Part shown: in pieces, positions 26,031 through 34,767 of the stretch
Layout of the letters: every line of letters begins with the position of its first letter
Position numbering within the stretch: position 1 is the stretch's first letter
Assembly: GCF_002899945.2 (NCBI RefSeq)
Contig: NZ_PPEG02000004.1
Location: 124,001 to 188,000, forward strand
DNA length: 64,000 nt
Direction of reading: 5' to 3'
Source of the DNA: Chryseobacterium viscerum
Lineage (GTDB): Bacteria; Bacteroidota; Bacteroidia; Flavobacteriales; Weeksellaceae
Notes under the pieces: model-generated
Seen by the model: only the letters and a program-made list of their open reading frames with translations
The model's database searches: none
Told to the model about the DNA's origin: nothing
Position numbers and translations under genes: made by a program

Positions 26031-26293
26031 GAAATAATGAACCTTGAAAATAATTTCATACTTCAAAAGGGGGTCTTATATCATAGAATGTTTCAAATTT
26101 TATTTAGTTTTATTCCGGCTGATATTCCTTTCCATTGCTGCCATGATATTTAATTTTGGGGATGAATGTAAGTAAGAAAGTATGTCAGTTTGTAGTTTAT
26201 CCTATTTCTTATTGTCAGAGTGAATATTAAAAAAAACTTTATACTCTGAATATTAATTTTATTTTATTAAAATGTAAATTAATTTATTTTTAA

Positions 26294-26540
26294 TACTTTT
26301 GCCGGAGTGTTAGATTTATCTGAAACTATTATAGGTAATTATGAAGGGGTTTTTAAAGTATCAGTAAAATCGGTTTAAAATACTGAATTGGTGAAATTGC
26401 TGCTGCAAGAATAAATTAATTTTTTTTCCAAAAATTAATATTCTTGGCACGATTTTTCAATATAGAAATGTAACTCATGTTTAATTTGAGTTTTCATGGT
26501 TATTAGTTTTTATCCTCGGAATTTCCGAGGATTTTTTTTT
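26294..26540 (+). ncRNA. Candidate structured small RNA, copy 3 of the element
   Basis: A -7 box (TACTTTTG, 26294-26301) is followed by about 230 nt ending in a strong terminator (ATCCTCGG / CCGAGGAT, 26512-26532, then Ts). The middle has a long imperfect hairpin at 26406-26446 (arms CAAGAATA / TATTCTTG extended by TTAATTTTT / AAAAATTAA). Near the end an AACTCA / TGAGTT stem and a TTTTCAT-containing T-rich box repeat the plan of copies 1 and 2. The size and long stem could fit a 6S-type regulatory RNA, but I cannot show that. Confidence 0.5.
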
Positions 26541-26720
26541 GTCCCAACATGATGCAGCTTCTAAATGCAAACTGATCCATCTAATTTTTGAATAGGATAA
26601 TTTCCTAGCTCATCACATTTTATAGTATGTATTCATGTCTTTTTGGGAGTAGAAGAATTTGTTTTAAAGAATGTTTTTGCGAGAGTTCGATGTAATATTT
26701 GTGACGATAGATGTATATTG

Positions 26721-26751
26721 AAAATAAAAATCCCCACCGGATAGTGAGGAT
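26721..26751 (-). terminator. Terminator of the 26757 gene
   Basis: On the minus strand ATCCTCAC / GTGGGGAT with a 6-nt loop is followed by TTTTATTTT, directly after the stop at 26757. Confidence 0.85.
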
Positions 26752-26756
26752 ATTGA

Positions 26757-27026
26757 TTATGGTAGGTTGGATAAATCGTCTAATTTGCTTTCTAAAGCCA
26801 GAACTTCACCGCTGTTATATTGATCTTTCTTGTCAAGTAGGGATCCTAAATAAATGATGAGTGAGTCAATTTGTCTTCTTGAAATAAAAACATTTTCTCT
26901 TTGAATTTCCTCTTCTATTTCTTCTACATATTCAAGTTCTTCATCATCTGACCTGTCTTGTATTTCTTTTTCATATTGCATTGCTGCTAATAATAAGCTT
27001 TTTTCTTCAGGGGTAAAGTGTATCAT
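26757..27026 (-). CDS. Small acidic hypothetical protein
   Basis: An 89-residue soluble protein from ATG 27026 (an in-frame TTG one codon upstream is ignored). Highly charged and mostly helical, with an acidic patch (DDEELEYVEEIEEEI, about residues 27-41). The terminator placed exactly after its stop and its regular codon use support a real gene. No family recognised. Confidence 0.65.
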   Translation of the reverse strand: MIHFTPEEKSLLLAAMQYEKEIQDRSDDEELEYVEEIEEEIQRENVFISRRQIDSLIIYLGSLLDKKDQYNSGEVLALESKLDDLSNLP

Positions 27027-27096
27027 CAATATTTGATTTTAGTCTTACCAATATACGATTATTTTAAAGCGTTATTTAAAAATCCGGAGGACACTA

Positions 27097-27237
27097 TTAT
27101 TTTTCTTTGGATTCTTTAATCCCTTTTTTAACTGCGGTCTTTATTAACATGTAAAAGCCATACATGCTACAAAAGGCAATTAGTAGTAATATGATGGCCA
27201 AAATTATAATATGAGTTGATGATAATAATAAAAACAT
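27097..27237 (-). CDS. Small single-pass membrane protein (46 residues)
   Basis: An ATG at 27237 opens a 46-residue frame. About 20 hydrophobic residues (THIIILAIILLLIAF) come first, then SMYGFYMLIKTAVKKGIKESKEK, a basic cytoplasmic tail. This is the typical pattern of small bitopic membrane proteins with positive-inside tail. It is too short for usual gene callers. It lies on the same strand as the tRNA-Cys and the 26757 gene. I do not recognise a family. Confidence 0.55.
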   Translation of the reverse strand: MFLLLSSTHIIILAIILLLIAFCSMYGFYMLIKTAVKKGIKESKEK

Positions 27238-27365
27238 GGTTATATTTTATTTAGATATGAATATGATTTTTCGCAAATATAAAAATATACAGGTGATTAG
27301 CTTATAGTAATCTAAAAAAAGAAATAAATGCCTGCACTTTTTTGTCGGATATTGGAAAAATAGAA

Positions 27366-27397
27366 AACAAAAAAACCTCTAAATAAATTAGAGGTTT
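27366..27397 (-). terminator. Terminator of tRNA-Cys
   Basis: On the minus strand AACCTCTAA / TTAGAGGTT with a short loop is followed by TTTTTTTG, 8 nt after the tRNA 3' end. Confidence 0.85.
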
Positions 27398-27403
27398 CTT
27401 ATG

Positions 27404-27474
27404 AGGTACCTAGCGGATTCGAACCGCTGTAGATGGTGTTGCAGACCACTGCCTAGCCGCTCGGCCAAAGTACC
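27404..27474 (-). tRNA. tRNA-Cys (GCA)
   Basis: A 71-nt cloverleaf on the minus strand. Acceptor arms GGTACTT / AGGTACC pair with one G-U. The anticodon stem GTGGT / ACCAT encloses the loop CTGCAAC (anticodon GCA), and the T-loop is GGTTCGAATCC. The discriminator base is T (U in RNA), as expected for Cys. CCA is not encoded. It has its own promoter and terminator. Confidence 0.95.
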
Positions 27475-27497
27475 ATTTTTACCATTTTTGAGGTGTG

Positions 27498-27527
27498 CAA
27501 ATATAGCAAAATTTCTTTATGAACAAA
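27498..27527 (-). promoter_or_regulatory. tRNA-Cys promoter
   Basis: On the minus strand TTTG (27524-27527), 18 nt, then TATATTTG (27498-27505) match the Bacteroidota -33/-7 consensus closely. The -7 box is 23 nt from the tRNA 5' end. Confidence 0.7.
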
Positions 27528-27532
27528 AATTT

Positions 27533-28042
27533 TTAAGCAATTTGTTTCTTTCCAAGATCGTCTATATCGCTTTTTGCTTGAATTTCAGCCTGATAATTTT
27601 TAATGTTAATAACTCTTGTTTCGCTCCATTTGTCATGCCAGCCATTTTCACCTAAGAAAGACAGCACATCAAAAGGGACAATTCTGGAAATATTTCTGAT
27701 AAGATAATCATTAAAAGTAGGCTCGGTACCATCAATACAAATAACTTTACTTCCTGTAATATACTTCCCTATAGATCGACCTTTAGTAAAATATTCGATG
27801 AGAAGGGTATAGATGAAATAAACGGTAGAGGTTATCAGTATATCGGTCAACCTATCGACTTCCGACATTTTATAAGCGATATTTACGAAAAAGTAATTGC
27901 CTGTAAGTTCATATATTATGGATGAAATAAATCCGTAAACAAGGAAGATAAGAACGATTACAAGTCTGTCAATAAGAAGATTGGCAAACCTTGCCCATTT
28001 CTGAGATCTGTTTCGATCTACAACGACTAAATATTTTCTCAT
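27533..28042 (-). CDS. RDD family membrane protein
   Basis: A 169-residue protein with the RDD signature: WARFANLLIDRLVIVLIFLVYG (Arg and Asp in the first helix), a second helix (about 70-88) and a third region (GRSIGKYITGSKVICIDGTEP, NISRIVPFDVLSFL). These small membrane proteins are proposed to be transporters or antiporter parts, but function is not settled. It follows the DUF4403 gene by 42 nt and is probably the last gene of that transcript. Confidence 0.88.
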   Translation of the reverse strand: MRKYLVVVDRNRSQKWARFANLLIDRLVIVLIFLVYGFISSIIYELTGNYFFVNIAYKMSEVDRLTDILITSTVYFIYTLLIEYFTKGRSIGKYITGSKVICIDGTEPTFNDYLIRNISRIVPFDVLSFLGENGWHDKWSETRVINIKNYQAEIQAKSDIDDLGKKQIA

Positions 28043-28084
28043 GGTTGGTTATTAGTTTTTTAGTTTTGTTTTTTATTTAAAATT

Positions 28085-29449
28085 TTAAAATCCGTTCACC
28101 AATAGTTTCAACGAAGCATTGGTATCAATAACGGCGGTGATTCCTGTATTACTGAGAAGAATTTTGCTTGGCTTAAGATTGAACACTTTTCCGTTCATCT
28201 TTAAACCTTTATAATATTCTTTGTTAAAGGCTTGTTCAATACTTTTTCTGGAAGCCTCTTCCATTTCCTGAGTTGGAATACCATATTCTTCTTCAATCAT
28301 TTTTACGATCTTCCCCTGGAATAGGAGAGAGGCTGTTTTCTGCAGAATATTGGTGGTTTTCAGTTTGAATTTGGTTTCCGATAAAACAATTTTTCGTTTC
28401 ATTTCATCATACACCGGAATTCCGGAAATAATGGACGTTCCTTTTATATAACCATCGGTCTGAGCCTCAATGACTACTCTGTTATCAACGCCATATACTC
28501 TGATATCCGTTACTTTCACTTTAGAATCACGGATATCAAATTCCTTGTTCAGAAAGGTTTTTCTGGCCATATTACTAGCTTCCGTGAAAGGAATATTGGC
28601 GGTGGTTTGTAAGATAAACTTATCCGCAACAGTAGGAGTGGTATTAAAGTTAGCAACATTGGTCACCGGTAAAGATGCTGCAGGCTTACTTCCTGTAAAA
28701 GTTTCGGAATAAATATCCACACCAAGAATCGCACTGATCTCATTTCCGTAGAATTTCAAAGGTGTAATATTGACCGTCATGGGGCTTACCTTCAACCATG
28801 TATTATATTCTTCCGAGATATTAAAAGGCTGCAGAAAAGTATTCCAGGCCATTAAGGCATATTGCTGGAAATTCAATTGCGTTGCCATTTGCTGGTCTAT
28901 TGTTTTACAGAATTTTTCCTGCTGTTCTTTTAAGCTTTTTTCAACGATAGAAGTAATAGGAATCTGAATTCTTCCATAATCCAGAACAGGTTTGGTTACC
29001 CATCTGAAGCCGTTGGGTTGTGTATTGGTGATAATGGTCCAGTTATTTTTAAATGTAACGGTGGTATTGAATGACATTACCGTTTCAAAAGTGGTATTCT
29101 GATACGTATATACGCCCAAAGTACCAATCCCTTTTTCTGCCCATATTTTTAAGGGAACTTCAATTAAGAGATTCTGACTGGTTCCACCTACCAGACGAAT
29201 AGGTCTGGTTTTCCAGACTTTCACCTTAAACTGATCATTGTTGTTGTCTGTATAAGAATCATCCTGATAAACAAGATCTTTCACAGAAGCATTGATCATA
29301 TTACTGAGTTCCGAAAGAGGAATGGTCACAGGCATGGTAATACTGGACTTTATCTTTGGAAAGTTATAACTTGCCAGCTGATTATCAACGCTGTTCTGCC
29401 CGAAAGTGCTGATTCCTGCTACTAAAAATAATATTTTAACGAATTTCAA
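28085..29449 (-). CDS. DUF4403 family protein
   Basis: A 454-residue protein with an N-terminal hydrophobic signal (MKFVKILFLVAGISTFGQ), probably periplasmic or outer-membrane associated. The body shows the DUF4403 pattern: TMPVTIPLSELSNMINASVKDL, LLIEVPLKIWAEKG, GYIKGTSIISGIPVYDE. It has repeated lipid-binding-like beta-sheet segments in two halves. The only possible start is TTG at 29449, 35 nt after the folB stop. The family's function is unknown. It is in line with thrABC-folB upstream and the RDD gene downstream. Confidence 0.8.
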   Translation of the reverse strand: MKFVKILFLVAGISTFGQNSVDNQLASYNFPKIKSSITMPVTIPLSELSNMINASVKDLVYQDDSYTDNNNDQFKVKVWKTRPIRLVGGTSQNLLIEVPLKIWAEKGIGTLGVYTYQNTTFETVMSFNTTVTFKNNWTIITNTQPNGFRWVTKPVLDYGRIQIPITSIVEKSLKEQQEKFCKTIDQQMATQLNFQQYALMAWNTFLQPFNISEEYNTWLKVSPMTVNITPLKFYGNEISAILGVDIYSETFTGSKPAASLPVTNVANFNTTPTVADKFILQTTANIPFTEASNMARKTFLNKEFDIRDSKVKVTDIRVYGVDNRVVIEAQTDGYIKGTSIISGIPVYDEMKRKIVLSETKFKLKTTNILQKTASLLFQGKIVKMIEEEYGIPTQEMEEASRKSIEQAFNKEYYKGLKMNGKVFNLKPSKILLSNTGITAVIDTNASLKLLVNGF

Positions 29450-29484
29450 TTTGTATGTTTTTTTAATGAACGAAAATAAGAATT

Positions 29485-29853
29485 TTAATTTTCCGGTTTA
29501 AAGCTTTTTTCAAGCTCAATGCTGGCGCCTTTCATTTCTCCCTCCATGGGTGGGGCTGTTTTCGTGATTTTTAATTTTATATAATCGATCTGTGGAAAGC
29601 TGTCGCGAATTTTTGAAATCATTCTTCCGGCTACATGTTCCAGTAGTTGGGATTTTATTTTCATTTCCTTATGGAGAATATAATTGATATCTGCATAGCT
29701 TATCGTATCATTCAGATCATCAGATTCTGCCGCTTTCCATAGATCGGTATGAAGTTCTACGTTCAGGATATAATACGTTCCGATAATGTTTTCTTCAGGG
29801 AGTACACCATGGTATGCATATATTCGTACATCTTCAAGATATATTTTGCTCAT
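29485..29853 (-). CDS. folB: Dihydroneopterin aldolase
   Basis: FolB (122 residues) converts 7,8-dihydroneopterin to 6-hydroxymethyl-dihydropterin and glycolaldehyde in folate synthesis. Signatures: YLEDVRIYAYHGVLPEENIIG, DTISYADINYIL, LEHVAGRMISKI and the C-terminal KITKTAPPM. The ATG at 29853 is 4 nt after the thrC stop. A TTG extension would overlap thrC and is rejected. No other folate gene is next to it, so its place in a threonine transcript is unusual. Confidence 0.92.
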   Translation of the reverse strand: MSKIYLEDVRIYAYHGVLPEENIIGTYYILNVELHTDLWKAAESDDLNDTISYADINYILHKEMKIKSQLLEHVAGRMISKIRDSFPQIDYIKLKITKTAPPMEGEMKGASIELEKSFKPEN

Positions 29854-29857
29854 TGCT

Positions 29858-31162
29858 TCATATTTTATCAAGCAAAAATCGTCTTAATTCTTCAAAATCT
29901 GAATTTATTTCAACAGTTTTTTTCTGCTTTTTCATCAGTTCATTCAATGATCCCGGAATTCTAATCTGGGTATGAATTGCTTTTTCCACTGCATCGGGGA
30001 ATTTCACCGGATGAGCAGTACCCAGAATAAACCCTTTTTGGTCAGGATTTTCTTGCAGATATTCTTCCATTGCAGCAAATGCAACGGCACTGTGAGGCTC
30101 CAGAATATGTCCGTATTTCCCATAGACTTCTGTGATGGTATTCATTGTTTTGTGATCATCAATGGAGTAGGCTGATATTTTATTTTTTAAGACTTCAAAC
30201 TGGTGCCCGAAAAGCTCCAAAATCCTTACGAAATTGCTTGGATTGCCCACATCCATAGCATTGGATAGGGTAGGAACTGCTTTTTGTGGCTGATAGTTTT
30301 CGGTTTTAAAATAATCAGGAACCACATGGTTGGCATTACAGGCTGCGATAAAATGGCTGGCCGGCAAACCTCTGAAATGTGTTAGAAGCCCGGCACAGAT
30401 ATTTCCAAAATTTCCACTTGGGACACAGATGACAGGCTGTTCTTTATAATGCTGGATCCATTGTTTTAAGGCGATCAAATAATAAATCTGTTGAGGAAGC
30501 CATCTCGCAACATTAATAGAATTGGCAGAAGTAAGAAACAATCGACTGTTGATTTCTTCATCCGAAAAAGCCTGTTTTACAAGATTCTGACAGTCATCAA
30601 AACTGCCGTTTACTTCCAGTGCAGAAATATTTTCTCCTAATGCGGTCAGTTGTTTTTCCTGAACCGGGCTTACCCTGTTTTTGGGATACAGAATAACCAC
30701 ATTGATCTGCGGCGTTTTATAAAACCCATGGGCGACAGCACCTCCGGTATCTCCCGAAGTTGCGACAAGAACAGTAACTTTTTTTTGCTGATCTTTCAGA
30801 AAATAAGATAGGCAGCGGCTCATGAATCTCGCTCCAATATCTTTAAAGGCTAACGTAGGGCCATGAAACAGTTCCAGAATAGATATCTGCTCACTGATTT
30901 TTACCAGCGGAATTTCAAAACTAACGGTTTCTGCAACAATTTCTTTTAATATTTCTGAAGGAATTTCATCTCCCACAAAATCTTTCATGCATTGGTACGC
31001 AATTTCTTCGTTGGAATACTGATGGAGGTTTTGAATAAATTCATCGTCAAACTGAGGAATGTTTTCAGGAAAAAATAATCCTTTTTCTTTTCCCTGACCT
31101 TTTATAGTTGCTTCTCTGAAATCTACTTTTTCCAAGGAATCTTTTAAATTATAATATTTCAT
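29858..31162 (-). CDS. thrC: Threonine synthase
   Basis: ThrC (434 residues) converts O-phosphohomoserine to threonine with pyridoxal phosphate. The start MKYYNLKDSLEKVDFREA is the normal family N-terminus, so ATG 31162 is preferred to an upstream frame overlapping thrB. The PLP lysine lies in PTLAFKDIGARFM (K107). VATSGDTGGAVAHGF, NSINVARWLPQQ and VPSGNFGNICAG form the phosphate-binding and substrate loops. The ATG is 16 nt after the thrB stop. Confidence 0.95.
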   Translation of the reverse strand: MKYYNLKDSLEKVDFREATIKGQGKEKGLFFPENIPQFDDEFIQNLHQYSNEEIAYQCMKDFVGDEIPSEILKEIVAETVSFEIPLVKISEQISILELFHGPTLAFKDIGARFMSRCLSYFLKDQQKKVTVLVATSGDTGGAVAHGFYKTPQINVVILYPKNRVSPVQEKQLTALGENISALEVNGSFDDCQNLVKQAFSDEEINSRLFLTSANSINVARWLPQQIYYLIALKQWIQHYKEQPVICVPSGNFGNICAGLLTHFRGLPASHFIAACNANHVVPDYFKTENYQPQKAVPTLSNAMDVGNPSNFVRILELFGHQFEVLKNKISAYSIDDHKTMNTITEVYGKYGHILEPHSAVAFAAMEEYLQENPDQKGFILGTAHPVKFPDAVEKAIHTQIRIPGSLNELMKKQKKTVEINSDFEELRRFLLDKI

Positions 31163-31178
31163 TTTTGTTTTTTTAGGG

Positions 31179-32105
31179 TTAAGCTTCTTCAACGATTTCA
31201 ATGCCTGCAGGATTTATTTTTGAAACATAGACTAGACTTTCTATTTCAATCTCATCATACACTGATTTCATCATTTGGGAGATTTTTTCTGCGGTTTCCT
31301 TTTTCTCTGCTAACATGAAAATGGAAGGTCCTGATCCGGATATTCCGCCTCCTAGAGCTCCCAATTGCAGACTTTTTTCTTTAATTTCGTCGAACTTTGG
31401 AATCAGAATACTGCGGATAGGCTCAATGATGACATCGTGGAGACTTCTGCCAATCAACGGAAAATCATTTTTCTGAATCCCTGCCACCAGTCCGGCTATA
31501 TTTCCCCATTGTTCAACAGCACTTTTCAATGTGATATTTTTCTTTAAAATCTGTCTTGCATCCGAAGTTTTCACTTCCACCTGCGGGTGTACTGCGGTTA
31601 CAAATAAATCAGGACTATTCAGGGGAATAATATCAATTGGATTCGTTGATTTTACCAATGTAATTCCGCCATAGATGCACGGTGCTATATTATCTGCATG
31701 ACGTACTCCTGAAGCCAGCTCTTCACCAAACATGGCAAAATGAATCATTTCATCCTTTGACAGCTTATTTCCTAATAATAGATTGGCTCCAAGAGCGGCT
31801 CCTGCGGCACTTGCCGCGCTGGAGCCGAGCCCGCTGCCGGGTTTTATATGTTTATGGATAATGACTTCAAAACCGTTTTTCAGATTAAAATATTCCTGAA
31901 TTTTTAATAAGACAATACCGGCAACATTCCTTGAAGGTTCTTCAGGAAGTCCAAAAGAGTCAGTATGTTTTATAATAATTTCCGGGGTTTCCAATAATCT
32001 GAATTCCATCTCATCGTATGGCTCATGAACTGCCATTCCTAAGATATCAAATCCACAGACCAGATTGGCAACAGTAGCGGGTACTTTTAATTTTACTTTT
32101 TTCAT
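31179..32105 (-). CDS. thrB: Homoserine kinase
   Basis: ThrB (308 residues) phosphorylates homoserine with ATP. The GHMP-kinase ATP-binding motif PGSGLGSSAASAAGAAL is near residues 83-99, with the N-terminal substrate motif VPATVANLVCGFDILGMAV and the C-terminal GALGGGISGSGPSIFML. The ATG at 32105 is used, because the longer frame runs into thrA. It starts 10 nt after the thrA stop. Confidence 0.95.
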   Translation of the reverse strand: MKKVKLKVPATVANLVCGFDILGMAVHEPYDEMEFRLLETPEIIIKHTDSFGLPEEPSRNVAGIVLLKIQEYFNLKNGFEVIIHKHIKPGSGLGSSAASAAGAALGANLLLGNKLSKDEMIHFAMFGEELASGVRHADNIAPCIYGGITLVKSTNPIDIIPLNSPDLFVTAVHPQVEVKTSDARQILKKNITLKSAVEQWGNIAGLVAGIQKNDFPLIGRSLHDVIIEPIRSILIPKFDEIKEKSLQLGALGGGISGSGPSIFMLAEKKETAEKISQMMKSVYDEIEIESLVYVSKINPAGIEIVEEA

Positions 32106-32115
32106 AATTGTATTT

Positions 32116-34563
32116 TTAAATAGAACGAATAATATCTGCGAAAACTCCACTTGCCGTTACGTCAGCTCCGGCTCCGGCTCCTTTGACCACCAAAGGCTGT
32201 TCGGAATATCTGAGAGTTTTAAAAATGACGATATTGTCCTTGCCATAAAGATGAAATAGATCACTGCCCGGAGCGATATGCTGTAAGCCTACTTTTGCTT
32301 TTCCCTCTTCAAACTCTGCGACGTATTTTAATATTTTGCCTTCATTTTTAGCATGATTCAATAAGTTTTTAAAATGATCTTCATATACTGTAAGCTTTTC
32401 ATAAAAGTCAGCAACGCTTCCCTGCATACATTCTTCCGGCAGAAAACCTATATTTTCAATCTCTTCAAACTGAAGCGGATATCCGGCTTCTCTTGCAAGG
32501 ATTAAAATTTTTCTTGCCACATCAGTTCCCGAAAGATCAAGTCTTGGATCCGGTTCTGTATATCCTTCTTGCTGAGCCTGAGCTACTACTTCGGAAAATG
32601 TTCTGCTGCCGTCATACTCATTAAAAACAAAATTCAATGTTCCACTTAAAACAGCCTGGATAGATTGAATTTTATCTCCGCTTTTGATAAGATCGTTGAT
32701 CGTTCCTATGACCGGAAGTCCGGCTCCTACATTGGTTTCAAAATAAAAATTGCAGTTGTGGTTTCTTGCTGTGTTTTTTAAAGATTTATATTTTTTTATA
32801 TCTGAAGAAGCTGCAATTTTATTACAGGCCACGATATTAACACTTCTTTTTAAGAGGCTTTCATAGATTTCCGGTAGGTCAGAACTTGCAGTCACATCAA
32901 CGAAAACTGAGTTTCTGAGATTCCTGCGTATAATTTCCTCAGCAAATTTCGATGGAGAGGCTTTTTCGCCCTGTTGATTCCATATAAGGTACTGTTCATA
33001 AGATATTCCATTATCCGAAAATAGCATATGACGGCTGTTGGAAATCCCAGCAATTCTCAGATTGATCAAGAAGTTTTCTTTTAAAAAAGCATTCTGGTCA
33101 TAAATCTGCTGGATCAGTTTTGATCCTACATTTCCAGTTCCGCAGATATAGACATGGATTTGTTTAATTTCAGATTCAAAAAACTCTTCATGAAGGACAT
33201 TCACTGCTTTTTTGCTGTCTTTTTCTGAAATAACAATACTGATATTTCTCTCTGAAGATCCCTGTGCAATCGCTCTTATATTGATCCCGTTATTTCCCAG
33301 ACATCCGAACATTTTTGCACTTACACCACTTTTACTTTTCATACTTTCTCCCACCAGCGCTACAATGGAAAGGGTGGTTTCAATTTTTATAGGATATACT
33401 CTTTTCAGATTAATATCATCGGCAAAAGAAGAATTTATTGCATTTTCAGCGCGTAATGCTTCTTTCTCATCAATAGCAATGGTGATAGAATGTTCTGAAG
33501 ATCCTTGTGTAATGAGGATTACATTAATTTTTTCATGACTCAAACACTGAAAAAGTTTGGCAGAAATCCCCGGAATTCCTACCATTCCACTGCCTTCCAG
33601 TGTGAGCAGGGCAACGCTGTTCATATTGGAGATACCTACCGCAATCTGTTTTTCATGATCGGATGATTTCAGATGGGGAGAAATTAAAGTTCCCGGAGCG
33701 GCAGGATCAAAAGTATTTTTAATGATCAAATCTATATTCTTAATCATGACAGGCTGAATGGAAGGGGGATAAAGTACCTTAGCTCCGAAATGAGAAAGTT
33801 CCATCGCTTCATGATAAGATATTTCTGCAATAGGTTTAGCATTGGAAGCAAGACGGGGATCAGCGGTCATCATTCCGCTTACATCTGTCCAGATCTGAAG
33901 TTCTTCTGCTTGTATAGATGCCGCTATAATGGATGCTGAATAATCAGAACCGCCTCTTCCTAATGTTGTTGCATTGTTTTTTTCGTCGCAGGCTATAAAA
34001 CCAGGTCCCACAATGATACGATTTTGATTTTCATTAAGAAACCTGACGATATTACTTTCTGTGCATTCAAAATCTACTTTTGCATTGGTAAAATTGCTGT
34101 CTGTTTTGATCAGATCTGCAGAGTTCATCCAGACACAATCTAATCCTTTGTGCTGAAGTCTTGCTGCTATAATTTTTGAAGAAAGAAATTCTCCATAGGA
34201 TGCCACTTTATCTTTGATCCTGTCCGTAAGTTCACCAAGAACAAAAATTCCATTGTAAAGATCTTCGATGTCATTGAAATGCTTTTTAACAAAGCTTAGC
34301 CAGGAGCTTTGTTCTGTAATTGAGAACAGTTCTTTGACGAGGTTGATATGTTTTTCTTCAAGATTCTGAACAATCTGTATATAACTTTCATCTTTAATGG
34401 AAGCATTTTCTGCTGCTTTGATCAGCTGGTCGGTAACACCATGAAGAGCTGATACGATTACAACGACCCTGCTTTTTAAAGATTCACTTTTTATGATATT
34501 TTCTACCAGTAATATATTCTGAGAATGGGCGACTGATGTTCCGCCGAATTTTAAAACTTTCAT
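32116..34563 (-). CDS. thrA: Bifunctional aspartate kinase / homoserine dehydrogenase I
   Basis: This 815-residue fusion carries out the first and third steps from aspartate to threonine. Residues 1-290 are the aspartate kinase (MKVLKFGGTSVAHS; TLGRGGSDYSASIIAA). Residues about 315-460 hold two ACT regulatory domains (VALLTLEGSGMVG, STTLSIVALVGES-like segment LSIVALVGESM), which sense threonine in homologues. From about 465 the homoserine dehydrogenase begins (IHVYICGTGNVGSKLIQQ; NIVACNKIA; FETNVGAGLPVIGTI; EPDPRLDLSGTDVARKILILAR). First gene of the thr operon, about 93 nt after the leader-peptide stop. Confidence 0.96.
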   Translation of the reverse strand: MKVLKFGGTSVAHSQNILLVENIIKSESLKSRVVVIVSALHGVTDQLIKAAENASIKDESYIQIVQNLEEKHINLVKELFSITEQSSWLSFVKKHFNDIEDLYNGIFVLGELTDRIKDKVASYGEFLSSKIIAARLQHKGLDCVWMNSADLIKTDSNFTNAKVDFECTESNIVRFLNENQNRIIVGPGFIACDEKNNATTLGRGGSDYSASIIAASIQAEELQIWTDVSGMMTADPRLASNAKPIAEISYHEAMELSHFGAKVLYPPSIQPVMIKNIDLIIKNTFDPAAPGTLISPHLKSSDHEKQIAVGISNMNSVALLTLEGSGMVGIPGISAKLFQCLSHEKINVILITQGSSEHSITIAIDEKEALRAENAINSSFADDINLKRVYPIKIETTLSIVALVGESMKSKSGVSAKMFGCLGNNGINIRAIAQGSSERNISIVISEKDSKKAVNVLHEEFFESEIKQIHVYICGTGNVGSKLIQQIYDQNAFLKENFLINLRIAGISNSRHMLFSDNGISYEQYLIWNQQGEKASPSKFAEEIIRRNLRNSVFVDVTASSDLPEIYESLLKRSVNIVACNKIAASSDIKKYKSLKNTARNHNCNFYFETNVGAGLPVIGTINDLIKSGDKIQSIQAVLSGTLNFVFNEYDGSRTFSEVVAQAQQEGYTEPDPRLDLSGTDVARKILILAREAGYPLQFEEIENIGFLPEECMQGSVADFYEKLTVYEDHFKNLLNHAKNEGKILKYVAEFEEGKAKVGLQHIAPGSDLFHLYGKDNIVIFKTLRYSEQPLVVKGAGAGADVTASGVFADIIRSI

Positions 34564-34578
34564 CAATTATTTTTTTGA

Positions 34579-34665
34579 AGTTGGGTAAAAGGAAATGTTG
34601 CCTCTTTTAAAAAAAGAGTACAGGTACCGGAAATAATATGTGAAAATTTACCCCGTTATGGGGTA
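34579..34665 (-). promoter_or_regulatory. Threonine-operon attenuator region
   Basis: Between the leader Thr codons and thrA several pairings exclude each other. A 6-bp hairpin (TACCCC / GGGGTA, 34649-34665) has the leader stop codon in its loop. The GGGGTAAA arm (34647-34654) can instead pair with TTTACCC (34583-34589) near thrA, or with TACCTG just before a seven-U run (34609-34615). Ribosome stalling on the Thr codons would break the first hairpin. Which fold terminates is not certain from inspection. Confidence 0.55.
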
Positions 34666-34757
34666 GTTGTTGTAGTTGTGAATGTAGAAACAGAAGATCC
34701 GCCTGAAATAGGTGATTTCAGGGCAGGAATATCAGATATGTTTCTTAATAAACTCAT
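34656..34757 (-). CDS. thrL: Threonine operon leader peptide
   Basis: A 33-residue open frame starts with ATG 34757 and ends ...STFTTTTTTP then TAA. Six Thr codons follow one another (ACA ACT ACA ACA ACT ACC), and seven of the last nine residues are Thr. It lies between a good promoter and thrA on the same strand. A hairpin overlaps its end. This is the classical layout of amino-acid attenuation, as in enterobacterial thrL, although the peptide sequence is unrelated. It is too short for ordinary gene callers. Confidence 0.85.
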   Translation of the reverse strand: MSLLRNISDIPALKSPISGGSSVSTFTTTTTTP

Positions 34758-34767
34758 TGTTACGGAA

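Noticed and set aside
25953..26153. 66-codon plus-strand frame over the second repeated element
   Set aside because: It crosses a strong terminator and is very Phe/Ile-rich because of T-runs, with no family match. The element reads better as RNA or relic.
34656..34757. Thr-rich frame as chance low-complexity sequence
   Set aside because: Considered, because six Thr codons can arise by chance. The promoter, hairpin and position in front of thrA make the leader reading far better, so it was kept as a feature.
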